NCBI GenBank assembly: GCA_019188255.1
Contig: JAETXT010000005.1
Location: 5,332,001-5,396,000, forward strand
Length of the DNA: 64,000 nucleotides
Source of the DNA: Verticillium longisporum
Taxonomy: Eukaryota > Ascomycota > Sordariomycetes > Glomerellales > Plectosphaerellaceae
Direction of reading: 5' to 3'
Part shown: in pieces, positions 1 to 11,619 of the stretch
Layout: each line of letters opens with the position of its first letter
Numbering within the stretch: position 1 is the stretch's first letter
Notes under the pieces: generated by a model
Database searches by the model: none
Seen by the model: the letters and a program-made list of their open reading frames with translations, nothing else
Told to the model about the DNA's origin: nothing
Program-made: the position numbers and the translations under genes

Positions 1-569
1 GCTGCAATCATCATCATGCATGCTCATCATGGCCGCCATACCTCATCGTACTGGTGCCACCATGAAGACGGCCTGCCAGTCGCTGCTGTTCCTCTTGCAT
101 CCATCCATCTCTTTCCTTTCGGGGGTGTCTTGGCCAGCGCACTGTGACGAATGATGGAACACTGAGGTACGGCGATGCAGATGCAAAGAGCGGCATTTCT
201 TGCGAGCGTAGAGGGTAGATGTAGGTCGGAAGAAGGTATTCAATCCTCCGGTACACGAGATGTTGGCCAAGGGCCTTCGATTGGAGGCAGGTCCTGCTGC
301 CTGCGCGTCTGGGGCGCGCCCTCCTTGTCTTCCCATACCTGCCTGCCCCTTCTCAACCTCCATTCGGAGCCTGAATCAGATGACTAAGTCAACCCAACGT
401 CAGGCTTGTCTTCTTACTTGCTGGTGATGTGCTCAGTTGACCATATTCGAGGAAGATTCAATTCAGTTTTCACATGTGCATAAGATATGATAACCCGTCG
501 CTCACGAAACTCCAAAACTCCCCGTTTCATCATTGGCCGCCGAATCGCCATCACCATGAACAGCATCAA
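1..569. other. Window edge, non-coding
   Basis: No convincing gene is seen. Short open frames on both strands have no recognisable motif. The stretch lies downstream of the IML1 stop codon and probably holds its 3' untranslated region. A gene continuing beyond the left edge cannot be excluded. Confidence 0.5.
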
Positions 570-3500
570 CTAGCCCCCTTTCCCATCCTTCAAGGAACTG
601 CCCCCTTCTGACCTCGCTCCCTCTTGCGCCTGTTGCACATGCTGCAGCTGCGCCTGAACGCTCCCTCTTCTCAGGAAGCTCACGCCCGTCAGCACGGGAC
701 TGCTCATCATTCCCATAGCCGTCGTCGCTGTCGTCGACGCCCTCAGTGCGCCGGGACCAGGGCTCGGACTGCTGAAGTCCCGCATCTCGCCAAGCATTCG
801 CTCCGGCAGGCCAAGGCTCGGGATGCTGGCCTCTGGCACGGCCTCGAGCCCGCCAGCACCCTGGTGGCCGAGCACATTGGCCGGTGTCGTCATGGGCGAG
901 CGCGAATCGCGTGACTTCTCAAGCACCTCCTTGTAGAAGGCCTCGAGGGCCGACGCATCACCGCAGAACGACTCAAAGTCGTCCTTCACGAGCGAGGGTT
1001 CGCTGAGGTGGAAGGGCTTCGGCATGCTGGGGTTCAGGCTGCCAGGGAATGTGCTGTGTGCAGATGACGAGTAATCCGCGGCTCTCATCGTCGGAGACGG
1101 CGCGAAGAGGGCTGGTTTGACCTGCGGGGAGGCCGTCGGACCTGGTTCTGGAACGCCAAAGGGTGTGTACGACCCCATCGACACGAACCGACCGCTGCCG
1201 CCGCCGCCTCGTTCCATCGGAACGGGGAGGGAAGTACCGCCGCTTCCGCCGTACGAATCGCGAGCGTCCTTGATCTCCTTTTCGCGAGCCGCCGTGGCCC
1301 GTTCACTGAACAAGCGGTTGGCCAGAATGATAAAGTGTCCCTCGTCTGTGACTTCGGCAAGCAGGACGCCGGAGCGGTGGATGTACTGCGTATACTTGAA
1401 ATCGGGCTTGCCCCAGGAGTAGCTCACGTCAACATTAGGGGGATAGTTTGACGCCGCCTCGACGTCGAGCACAAAGTCGAACTTCTTCAGAATTGCCGCA
1501 TGGTACGGGTGCTTGCCAGGAGACGTCTGGGCGGTGAACGACGTGGGATCGTAAAACGTCGAAGGCTGCTGCGCCGGCGGAGGTATGGCGAGCTTGATAG
1601 TGTACGGCCGGCGGAAGGGGTTCGTGTCGGTGATCGTGCAAGCCTCCCTGATGGGAACCTCGACGAGTCGCAGACCGTAGTTTGCTGCCTCCCTGGCCCA
1701 GCCCTCCACCGCGTCCTCGATCAGCTTGGCCGTAACGTTCAACCAGTCCAGGCGAATGTGATAGCAGTTGTCTGGGTTGTGAAGTCGATCATAGTGCAGA
1801 TCGATCCTCTCTGGTCGATATGAGCGTTTGCGGTGGTCCACGTCATACTTCACGACCTTGCTCAAAACCACTCTCGGCCTCTTCTTGGAATTGAAGAGAT
1901 TTGCCATGGTCGGCGTAGTGGCGCCCGAAACGGGCGAATGCTCTTCTTGCAGCGACGTCGGACGAGAGTAGCCTGCGCGGGGCGAATCCTTTGGCGTGTG
2001 CTCGGCCATGGGCGTTGCAGGCACCGGACCGTCTCGTTTGCGCGGGTTGAACCAGCTCGGCGGTAGGGGTTTGGCATGATCGCCCGAGATCTGGTAAAAG
2101 TACTGCCCATCTCTGAACGGATGGCGCTTCTCCACGTGGATGAAAAGCCCCTGTTCTTCTCCTTCCTAAAATCTTCCTTCTCTTTGTCTTCGGTCTTGTC
2201 ATACTTTGTCACCATGAGCATGTTTCCCAGCTGCTCCGCCTCGTCTCGATTTTCGAGATCTTCAAAGTTGTCGAGCAGCCAGGTCGTCATGTCAGACCCG
2301 ATGAAGCAGTTGTAATGCAGTCGCAAGTGCCAGCGCCGATTCTGGAGTTTGACGCCTCCATTTTCCTCCGGCTGTTGGATCGCCTCCGCAAGAGCGGCGA
2401 TGTTCAGGTTAGATTTGCGGAATCGCTCTCGGTTGGATACCAGTTGGCCCTTTCGATTTCCTTCCAAGCCCTCGAGAAGAGGGAGCGAGTCCACCTCGGC
2501 AGCGATGACTGCAGAGGCATCTTCCGTTTTGTAAACAATGTCCAAAGGGTTAGGGTCACGCTGCTTCCTGGGGCCTGTCTGAAATCGACGCTCGGAAGGC
2601 GAGATGTATCGGTACTTTTGCCATTGGAGGGACAGTCGCCTGATGCCTTCGAGCCGGACCTCTTCCGGGTTGTCGCCGGACTGGTTCCTCGGCACGGACG
2701 TGTTGCGTGACAACATTGGGATCAACACGAACCTCGCCCGCCAGAACCGCAGGCTCTCCGTGAGCTCGTCATTGTGGCCGGCGAGGAACGAGTCAATGTA
2801 GTTCCAGTTTCTCTCGGGCTTGGGCGTCAGAATGTCAATCTCCTGCGTCCGGTAGTTGACATCCAACAGTGTGCGGATGGCTGGCTTGTACATCGCGCCG
2901 AGCGCGAATGGGAGCAAGGCCGATTCGGTCGGCTTGCGTACAAAGATGTTGATCTCGATTTCTGCCCCGTTCACGCACGAAAGCTGATGAATGGTGTTCC
3001 CGACAGACATGAATACGCTAGTACCGTCCTCCATGGCCTGGTCGCGCGAGAAAATATCCGCAATCTTCATCTGCTTCTGTCCAAACGCCCGGGCGACGGC
3101 AGGTCCAATGACCAGTTGAAAGCCTTGTGAGAACCTCAGGCTGATGAGCTCTCGGATGAACTCTTCGCGCGACTTGGGCTCTTCGGCAAGCTCATCATCC
3201 GCGTTTTGGGCAATATTGTACGGCTGGCGCTGGTATTCGGCATCGAATTGCGCCTTGGTAGGGAAATACTCAGTAGTCAGTGGCACCGCAGCTGGACAGC
3301 AGAGCGCCTTCCACTTCATCACTTTCATCTCAGACGTTTTCGGGAAGACGTGCTGCCAGCGACTGTAGAGAACAGTGTCATCCACCTTCTTTGTATCCGG
3401 GTTCGAAGGGTTCAGCAACGTCAGCCAGGGCGTGACGGCGGTGGTAGGGGAGAGTGTGGTAGGCGACTCAGGGACCCGGAGCTTGTTGTTGAACCTCCTG

Positions 3501-6342
3501 TCGTTATCTTCCTGTCTCAACGCCGATGAGAACTGCTGGTCTCGATCTTCCTGCAGTAGATCCCTGCGGGCGAGGGATGGAACACCTGGAGCCATGAAAG
3601 CCCCCATCTTTTGAAGATTGGTCGAGCTACCCCACTGTGATGATCTCGCGCCGATTGGTATGCTTGGTGTCGAAGGTAGATCTGTCAGCGTGTCTCTCGA
3701 ATCGGACCTGAACAGCTGGGGTGCCAAGGAAGAGATTGAAGGTTTGATAGACTGGGGCGACGCCGGACGCGGAAGGGTCGACTTGATCAGAGGTGTGGCT
3801 AGATCTTCGCCGCCCGCCTTCTTCTGTTTGCTCTGTTCTCCGTTGGATGCGTTGACGGTTTCGAAGCTTGCTTCAGCTTGTACAACCTTGGGAGCAGCAA
3901 TGCCAAAACCCCGAATACCAAGACTGATCTGGCGTATAAATTTGGGCGTCTTCGGGGTAGCCAACTTCGCGGCCGTGTCTGTAATTGTAGCTGTTGACTG
4001 TTTGCGGAGAACAGGTGGCAATTCCGGCCTCTCCCCGTCTTCAATATTCATCGACATCTTGCGCGCCGTGCTGGCAGATCCGTGGCTGTGCGCTCCGACG
4101 AGTTTCTTTTCTGGCAACGAGGTTCCAAACAACCCTGTATCTTCCATCAGTTGGCGTCTTATTGTTTCGTCCAGTTCCCTTGAGTGTCTGGCCGGCGTGA
4201 TCCGCCGAGATTTGGGGAGCTTTGCCCTCGTCTCGTCGTATGCCTGTAGCTGCTTCCACAACGACTTTTCTCCGGGCTTGGAGAGCCTTTCCGGGATGAA
4301 CTTTTGGAAGCCATAGACATGGTCGAAGAGAGCGTCGACCGGTCGTTTGTACGGAACGAATGCAACCTCGTCCTGCGCCGCGTGGCGCACCTTTGGCAGA
4401 GTCTTGGAATCAGAGTTGTTGATGGGATACAGAGGGTCAGCCTGCAATGGCGTCGTCTCGATCTCGTTGGTCTCTAGCACGCTCCGCATCTGCAAGGCAT
4501 ACATCCTTGCACGAATAATAAACTCCTCGTGCGTCTCTTTCTCATTCTCGGCCACAGACAGGGCGATGCCTTGGTACGACAAGGCCTCTTCGGATGTGCC
4601 GGTCCAGTAGGAGACATGCAGCCACTGAGGCAAAGCATAGCACCAATCATCCTGCGCATGGGCAAGCGAGTCGATGCGACGCGCCAACTCCAGGCCCTTT
4701 GTGGGCGACAGCGAGTCGGCAATGGACTGATAGCTCCCGAAAATTGGCGTAGCCTGTTGCTTTGGTGTGCTCTCGCGGCTGCGCATGGATTTGTTCCGGT
4801 GGTGGTGGCGCCCATCGGACGGCTGGGGGTTGCGGTAGCGGAACAGGGGGACCGAGTGAAGAGGCATCTTAGGCACGCAAATCAGGTCGATACCAATGCC
4901 GTTACCCACGAGGGCCTCGGTCGTCCGTCGTAGCGTCTCGTAGTCCACTTCAAAGACTCCGGGGCCGGGTGTGGTGACAACGATGGATCTGCCGGCGCGC
5001 ATGAGGTCTCGGACGAGGTAATCGAGGGCAAGCTGCGGCGACGCGATGATGATAGCCTCGAGGAAGTTGCCGAACATGGAAAGCGACGATTCGGCCTTGA
5101 CCCTGTTGGGCGTCGTCTTGCCATCGGCATCCTCCGCAAGCTGAACGAAGGCGCTGCTGGCCTTTTGGTGGTGCAGGCTGATGTCGCGACGAAAGAAGTT
5201 GAAGTCCTTCTTGAGCTGGTACAGGATTGTCGTCCACTCGTTACTCGCCATCTCACTCACGACGACGCGGTAGAAGTCTTTGTACGGCCTGCGCTCGCCC
5301 GACTGCTGCGTGCCCGTGTAATAATCGCCCTGGAGCGCACTGCTCGCCAGCTCGGCATTGAGACCAGTGTCGTATTCGACCCGCGCAAAGAGGACAATGG
5401 TGACGAGGTGCTTGACCTTCATCTTGGCCCACTTCTTGAACAGGGCGGGCAGGAAGCCATTGACAACCTTGTTGAAGACAATTTCGCCCGACCCCTCGGC
5501 GTCGAAATCCCACATCTCGCGGGCCATCTGGATGAAGAGGACATAGCGCGCCGACTCGCTGCGGAAGATGGGCCGCGTGTCCCGCGTGAAAAAGGCCGAA
5601 TGCGCCTTCTGCCCTTCAACGTAGACGGCAGTAACCTGAGCCTTGATGGTGCCCATGAAGAGAATGGATTGTCCCTTGTAGACGGTCCGCTCGGCGAGTT
5701 CGCCAATGGCCATGCGCCACATGTCAGAGCGAGAGAGATATTGGTCTTTGAAGGAGAGCTCAACGTGGGAGGCGGCCGTAGCGGGGCTGTTGGCATCGAC
5801 GTGGCTCAGCAGGACCTGCGAGCCCTTCTTCATGCCAAAGGCGTCGGCAATGTGCTTCATGACGAAGATTTCGAGGCCCGCATTGCGGCTTTTCTGCTCC
5901 TTCGACGCGTCCTTCACGACGAATATGTAGCGCCGTCCCACAGTCTCCCCGTCGCAGAGACCGGGCGCCGGGCTCCGAGCATGGTCACGCCCAGACGATC
6001 CATGGTTTGCGCTCTTGTCATTTTCGGGCTTCAGCACCGTGATTGCCATGAGGCTGCCGGACCGAACCTCGCCGCCAAAGACGTCGAGGTTCAAGATGAC
6101 CTCATCGCGGCTGTAGCCCTCATTGACGGTGACGGTACATCGCCTCTCGAGGCGGCGCGTCTTCTGCGACGATGATGACTGATCGCCGCGAATCGTCGAG
6201 GCACTGGATACGGTGTCGGGCGAACGAGGGAGTCGGCCGAGGACGCGTTGCGGTCGAGACTCCCGCGACTGAATTGGCGAAGATGGGAGGGCCAGTTGGG
6301 TCCTTTACGGACGGTCGGCATGGCGCCTACATGGCGCGACAT
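570..6342 (-). CDS. IML1: Vacuolar membrane-associated protein Iml1 (SEACIT/GATOR1 subunit, DEPDC5 homologue); two frame breaks
   Basis: Iml1 is the scaffold of the Iml1-Npr2-Npr3 complex. That complex acts at the vacuole as GAP for the Rag GTPase Gtr1, silencing TORC1 when amino acids are scarce. The start is the ATG at 6342, giving [11 protein letters not shown] and then a family-like [14 protein letters not shown]. The Iml1 N-terminal domain follows ([39 protein letters not shown]), then a DEP domain at roughly residues 1330-1420 ([14 protein letters not shown] ... [17 protein letters not shown]) and the C-terminal domain ([19 protein letters not shown]). The frame changes twice. Near 6218-6220 and near 2148-2151, one missing base in a short C or G run (minus strand) would restore a single 1924-residue frame, close to the family length. 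Less likely are two 47-nt introns, 6179-6225 and 2166-2212, which also keep the frame but have weak donors (GTTCGC, GTGACA). Identity is secure; exact structure is not. Confidence 0.93.
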
Positions 6343-9300
6343 GAGAGGCAGTCGTTCGACACAGATGCTTGTCAAAGGCCGTTCGTAGAACAATGCAAGG
6401 GCATCATGTCTTGTTGGTAATGTTCCTTCAGGCTCAATGTCCGCTGGAGGGTATCCAATAGGTTTCGGGTGGCTGATGGCTGATGATGGCTGGCTCGTGG
6501 TCGTCGGATGGCCGGTCGTCAGTCGTGATGCGGCAGCTATCGAATCGTCGTTGGAGACTGAAGCTCGATGCGACTCTTGGTGGCAGAATCAATCACCCAC
6601 CTTCGCCTGGGGGAGCTCAAGCTGGACACCGCCTACTTACAGAGGGTTAGTGCAGAAAGACCCCTCCGCATGTCGCCTGGCCCCACAAGGTTGCAGTCAC
6701 TGACACAGCGTGCTACCATAGGTACCTAGGTACCTAGCTAGGTATGCAGGTCAGTCAGCAAGTCAGTCAGCCCTCAAGCTCCAATGCTGGAGGGTCGGAA
6801 TCGCGACGTGTCTCTGAAAGAAACTCTCTCTGGCGTCGAATCTCCTGCATTCAATTCTCCCGACTCCTCTGAGAGCCATTATAGGCATCCCTTTTCATGT
6901 CATATAGTTTACACTGGGTTGTATAAATAAAACCCATCGCGTGATGGACCTTGTGGGTGCAACTCGCGAACACGCGAACAATCTCCTCGGTATTCAGAAC
7001 TACAAGGCACCTTCAGGTGGGCGAATACGTTACCGAGGGTCTGGCAGGGTCATGTCGAGGAGCCTCCGAGCTGTAGGTGCGACCAGTTCCCCCTACATAT
7101 CCGTGTCTCCCATCTGGCCCTCCGATGAACACTGCGCGTTGTCCGAAAGGGCTCGCTACTGTTGCTAGGCGCTTGACATGACTTCTTACATGTTGCCTCG
7201 TCCTTGTGGGGAAGAATGCCCTCATGTGCACGCAACAAACCACCCCCCGCAATCCCCCACTTCGACTGTGGAGGTGCCACTTGAAATGTCTTAACCTTGA
7301 CAAGCTTTGCCTTTGTGACACATACTTCTCACATGATCACTTGAGAGAAATATCATTCGAGAGAGATCGCCATATGAAGAGAATAATTCCGCGTGGCGCG
7401 CCAAACACGGGCCTTAGCAAGACGAATCAACCTCGTCGTTCACCGACTTGAAGTTAAGAGGCCATTGTAGCACACCGATAGTCAGTCGACATAACCTGCA
7501 ACACTTGCGCAAGTCTGGACCTCGATTGGCTCTTCTTGTCAACGTCACTCTGCCCTAACGTGACCTCATAGATGCTTGTGTCACCCGGGCTCACGGGCAA
7601 GGCGTTTACGCAAAGAAGACGTGGGGGCTGCCGCCTTGGTGGATGCTTGATGGCCTACAACATGGGCAGCCTGGTAATGGCAAGCGAGACATGGCACGTT
7701 GTCTACGGCATTGTGTCTACGGCATTGTGCTCGCCAGAATAAAACTCCCACATGTAAGTAGCATGGTTACGGACTCGACCTCGACCGTATGCCGGCTGAC
7801 CAGATACGGCGTCGCGAGGTCGGAACCCACTCCCCCGGCTGCCGCCTTGGGCCGGCCGGAAGCCTTCGCGGGACTGCACCCCCATGACGTGCGAAATCAT
7901 GCAATTTCCAAGTCAGATACGCTCCTTCTGATGCTGGACAAAAGTCTCTCCCCCAGCACCTAGGTTCTGATGACCAGCAAAAAGTACCCTGTCACATGCC
8001 TTGTAGCATTGGTACATTTGATTGTAACACGACCATCCTCGAGGTCACTAGGCCAGATGTTGAGACCGGTGAACAGTCAGCACGGGATGGACCGGTTTCG
8101 GTGTGCGCAGTGCCAGGGGGACCTCAGCCCAGTTGAGCTGTTGGATGCATCATTTCTCATCTTGACCATCCCGGGCGGGATCGGGCCGCGGGTAAAGCAA
8201 GTGACAACGCACATGGGCTTCACGGGCGCAAACAAGCCCGGATGAACAGGCTGATTTCGTGTGATCAGTTGGGCACCTTCCGTCAACTCCCTGCCGAAGG
8301 CCACTAGCCATCACAATTGTACGTCGGTGGTGCCGTCACATCAACACTCGGAAGGCAAATGCTCCAATATGGTCCGTACCGCGAGGAACTTTCCTGGCGC
8401 GCGATGCAACTACCACTGGCGTTGGCGTCGGGGAACCCGTTCCGCTGGACTCTCGCTCTGCTGTGTCTGTGTGACTTGGCTCTGGCTTGTTATTAGTGTT
8501 CGCCGGGTCTAGACGCCGGCAGAAGGGCTGAAGATATGAGATGACCAGGAAAGCACTCCCTCTTTGGAAGGCTGGTATGAACGATTCCTCGAGCAGACCA
8601 TGACGTGGTCGCTTGCCTCGTTTGGCAGGGTCGGAGACGAAGATAGAGGGTATATGGGGTGGCACAGGTGGACATGTCGCACTCGAGCACAGCAGATGCA
8701 ATTTGCCAGGTCATGGCGCTGAATCCCATTGTCGCGACCTGTGCGTATGGTATACCAATCTTCCATGATCCTGATGACTATTCTGTTTTGTGCGTCGTCT
8801 CTGTGCTGTTCGGCCACACACGATGGACATGATGGTGGGACGGGGCAACGTGCCAGCGCTCACGACGACATGGGCTGGTTGTGTAGAGGTGGCGGTGATC
8901 CAAGAAGGGACCGACTGTCTGTCTGGTGGTAGGTAAGGTTCGTCCGTCTTGAATCGCAGGTCTTGATTCAGGGAGGAAGCGGCAAGGGTGGTTGTCAGTC
9001 ATTAGCATGTCCCGGCCCCGCCGACGAGATGGTTGCGAGTCCTGGCGACGCCCGCCTGCGGGCTTTGTGATGTTAGCGGGATTAGGTGGAATGGCTTCGA
9101 CCCCAAGCATGATGGTGGCCGACAGCCTGGAGGGGCTGCGCATGTCGAGCGGGTGGCAGGGAACAGCCGGACGCGTGACCTTTGCGGCAATGGGCAGATG
9201 AGGGCCCCGAATCCTCTAGCGAGGCGATCTCCAGGAGGGAACCCTGACCAGAGCGATAAAAGCAGGGATGAGCTGGTTCGAGCTACGAGCGGTGATAAGT

Positions 9301-11468
9301 GAGGCGTGTCATGTCGAAGCGTGGGAATGAATGGTCTCGTTTTCGGTCAGGGTTGGTCGGGGTCGTTGGGCCGCAGCGGCACTTCTGTCGATTCTCAGGG
9401 CGTCGACAAACTACCTAGGCCGGGGGCAAACCGGTAAAGGCGGCCGTGACAGAGAGTCGGTGCATAGGGGGGAAATGCGCGATGATGAACAGACGAGGGA
9501 TGATGGACATTGAATGAAGTCATACCTACTTTCGGGGAGGGCTGTACACAGCAACATCTTTCAGCGTACCTAGGTAGGTACCTTAGGTGGGTAGATACTG
9601 TCCAGCTTCGGGTCCAAGGAGGTACAGTAGAGCTCGAGCTTGACCTCAAGCTCCACTGCGCTCCCTGCTGCAGCAACTGCAATGGAGTGCATCGCGCCTG
9701 CCACCCACAACACCTTACGCATACACGTACACCACACCACAGTCTGTTGGCAGTTGCTCCCAATGGCCGGATCCAGCGTACTGGGGCCACCCTTGCTTGC
9801 CTCGCCCTTCATTTTTATAGGGCCAATGACCTGGAAGGCAATCCACTTTGGAGGGGTCGCTCCTGGTTGCTCCAGCACGTCCCGGCGTCGATGCTCCACA
9901 CCTCCTTCCCCACTCCCTCACCGCATTTTGGTGCTGAAGATTCCGAGCAAACCGACAGCGATCAAATCCAAATCGAATTGTCCAGCACACGCAACCTCAA
10001 CAACCTCACCTCACCCTTCTCTCCCCCAAGGCCCTCTCGCAGGCGCCCCCGGCCAAAGCGAACCCAGGCTGCATCCGGTCTCTCAACGCCCGTATGCGAC
10101 CCCGGCCAGCGTCGATAAGCTCTCGCTTGACCTCGACCGCAAGGTGAGGCTACAGACGACAGCCAGACGCGGTACATGCGACATGACAAACACGCGCATC
10201 AACGCACGTACCGACGCAACAACGCATCGTGCCGCACCACCCCTCGTTTACCCCTCCGTTTCCTCCATCCAGTCGCCTCTCCTCGCTCTCGTCTTTTTTT
10301 TTCTCTCTCTCTCCCCCCTTCGATGACGAAAATAGGCCTCTGCCGCCTTATGTTTCCCCCCATTACCCGCCGCCGCCGCCTCCAACTCTGCCAGTCCACC
10401 CACTCACTGCTGTCGTGGCACCCATCTCCACGCGATTACTCGCAGCTCTTTTACGCACACTAATACTGTACAAGCACACCGCGCAGGACATACATATCTG
10501 GGTCACTCAGCCCACCGTCCTTGCTTTGACGCACCTCTGCCTTCCAACGTACAGATCGAAGACGACGAATGCAACAAGTCACGGTACCGAATGACACAGA
10601 ACTTGAACAACACGAACGGCCACAAACGCAACATCCGCCACTGTGCGCCGCCCCCGCCTGTCCATCGCATCCAGTCACATTCCTACGTCCAACACAACGC
10701 AGAGACTATACCGAGTCGCCCACTGCTTCGCGCAACCGTCTCCCTTTTTGACTGACTCTTTGCCCCACGCCATCCTGAGGGCCCTCATTTCTATTCCTGT
10801 GGCTGCCAGTTTTCCTACGTCGCACATTCCATATCGACCTCAGCACCTGCTCGAGAACTCCACCAACAGTGGACCGACCTACCACCTGAAGGGACAGAGA
10901 CACAGAAGCACTAGCTTGTCCGCCACAGTTCAATCTCACTGTTTCCCACCCCCGCGGATCCGAATCTGGGCCTGGACCCGGATTTAGACCTAGGCCTTGA
11001 CGCCGCGTCTCTTTCTGACAGCCGCTACGCGACCCAGCCTTTCGGTTCCTCTCCCTTTTCCCTCTCTCCCTCCCTCAGCACACCATACATCATCTCCTGC
11101 CTGTCAGTGCATCGCAACGCCATACAACGCACCGCACGCCTGACTCTATCGACAAAGCGGCAGTCGCATAACACAACATCTTCCACGCACGGGTTCTTTA
11201 GTGCAGGGTCCAACAACGTGCCCTCACGGCAATCCGCTGCAGCCAGGTCATCCACTCAATGCACTAGAAGACCCCACGTCAACGGCAACCGACCTCGTGA
11301 CTACCTGCGGTAAGCAACGACCACGCATCCAGGGCCGAGACCTGTCTACTCTCGACTAGACCTCACCGTCTTGACCACTCCTCACACCGCCGCTGTCGTC
11401 GCCAATCCCCCCCAGCGCAAAAGCACCTCCTAATCACTTAATCACTTGGCATCTCTCACTCTCTACCC
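6343..11468. other. 5.1 kb divergent intergenic region between IML1 and the Lst4-like gene
   Basis: No gene is supported; open frames are short, overlap on both strands and lack motifs. The left part should hold the IML1 promoter and leader. The right part becomes strongly pyrimidine-rich on the plus strand (10240-10330 and 11035-11100), the usual look of fungal transcription start regions, so the Lst4-like gene may have a leader of 0.5 to 1.3 kb. Two copies of a GGTACC/CCTAGG palindromic motif lie at 6718-6745 and 9566-9587. Confidence 0.5.
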
Positions 11469-11528
11469 ATGGACGCCGAGGCCGATGCGATGCCCTTGAA
11501 TCTGGATTCCCTCGCCTCTCGCTGTTGA
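11469..11528 (+). promoter_or_regulatory. Upstream open reading frame in the Lst4-like leader
   Basis: ATG in a good context (CTACCCATGG) opens a 19-codon frame, MDAEADAMPLNLDSLASRC, ending TGA at 11526-11528, about 90 nt before the main start. If transcribed, it would be expected to lower or condition translation of the downstream gene. Whether it lies in the mRNA is inferred from the pyrimidine-rich tract upstream. Confidence 0.4.
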
Positions 11529-11544
11529 GCATGGGTTCAGTATC

Positions 11545-11562
11545 ATATCTTTGAAAAGATAT
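11545..11562. repeat. Perfect inverted repeat (8-bp arms) in the Lst4-like leader
   Basis: ATATCTTT is followed by GA and then its exact reverse complement AAAGATAT. It lies between the upstream open reading frame and the main start codon, in an otherwise AT-rich island of a GC-rich region. It could be a protein-binding palindrome or a small hairpin in the mRNA. Confidence 0.5.
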
Positions 11563-11619
11563 ACGTTCTGATATAAGACCCCTTTCACCTTCCCCCTTGT
11601 GGCCGACCATCTCGCCGCC

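Noticed and set aside
5165..6175. 336-codon plus-strand frame opposite IML1
   Set aside because: Antisense shadow of a conserved coding region; the minus strand carries clear Iml1 motifs.
9510..10326. Overlapping open frames of 202 and 228 codons on the plus strand
   Set aside because: Low-complexity proline/histidine-rich translation of a pyrimidine-rich promoter tract; no motif in either frame.
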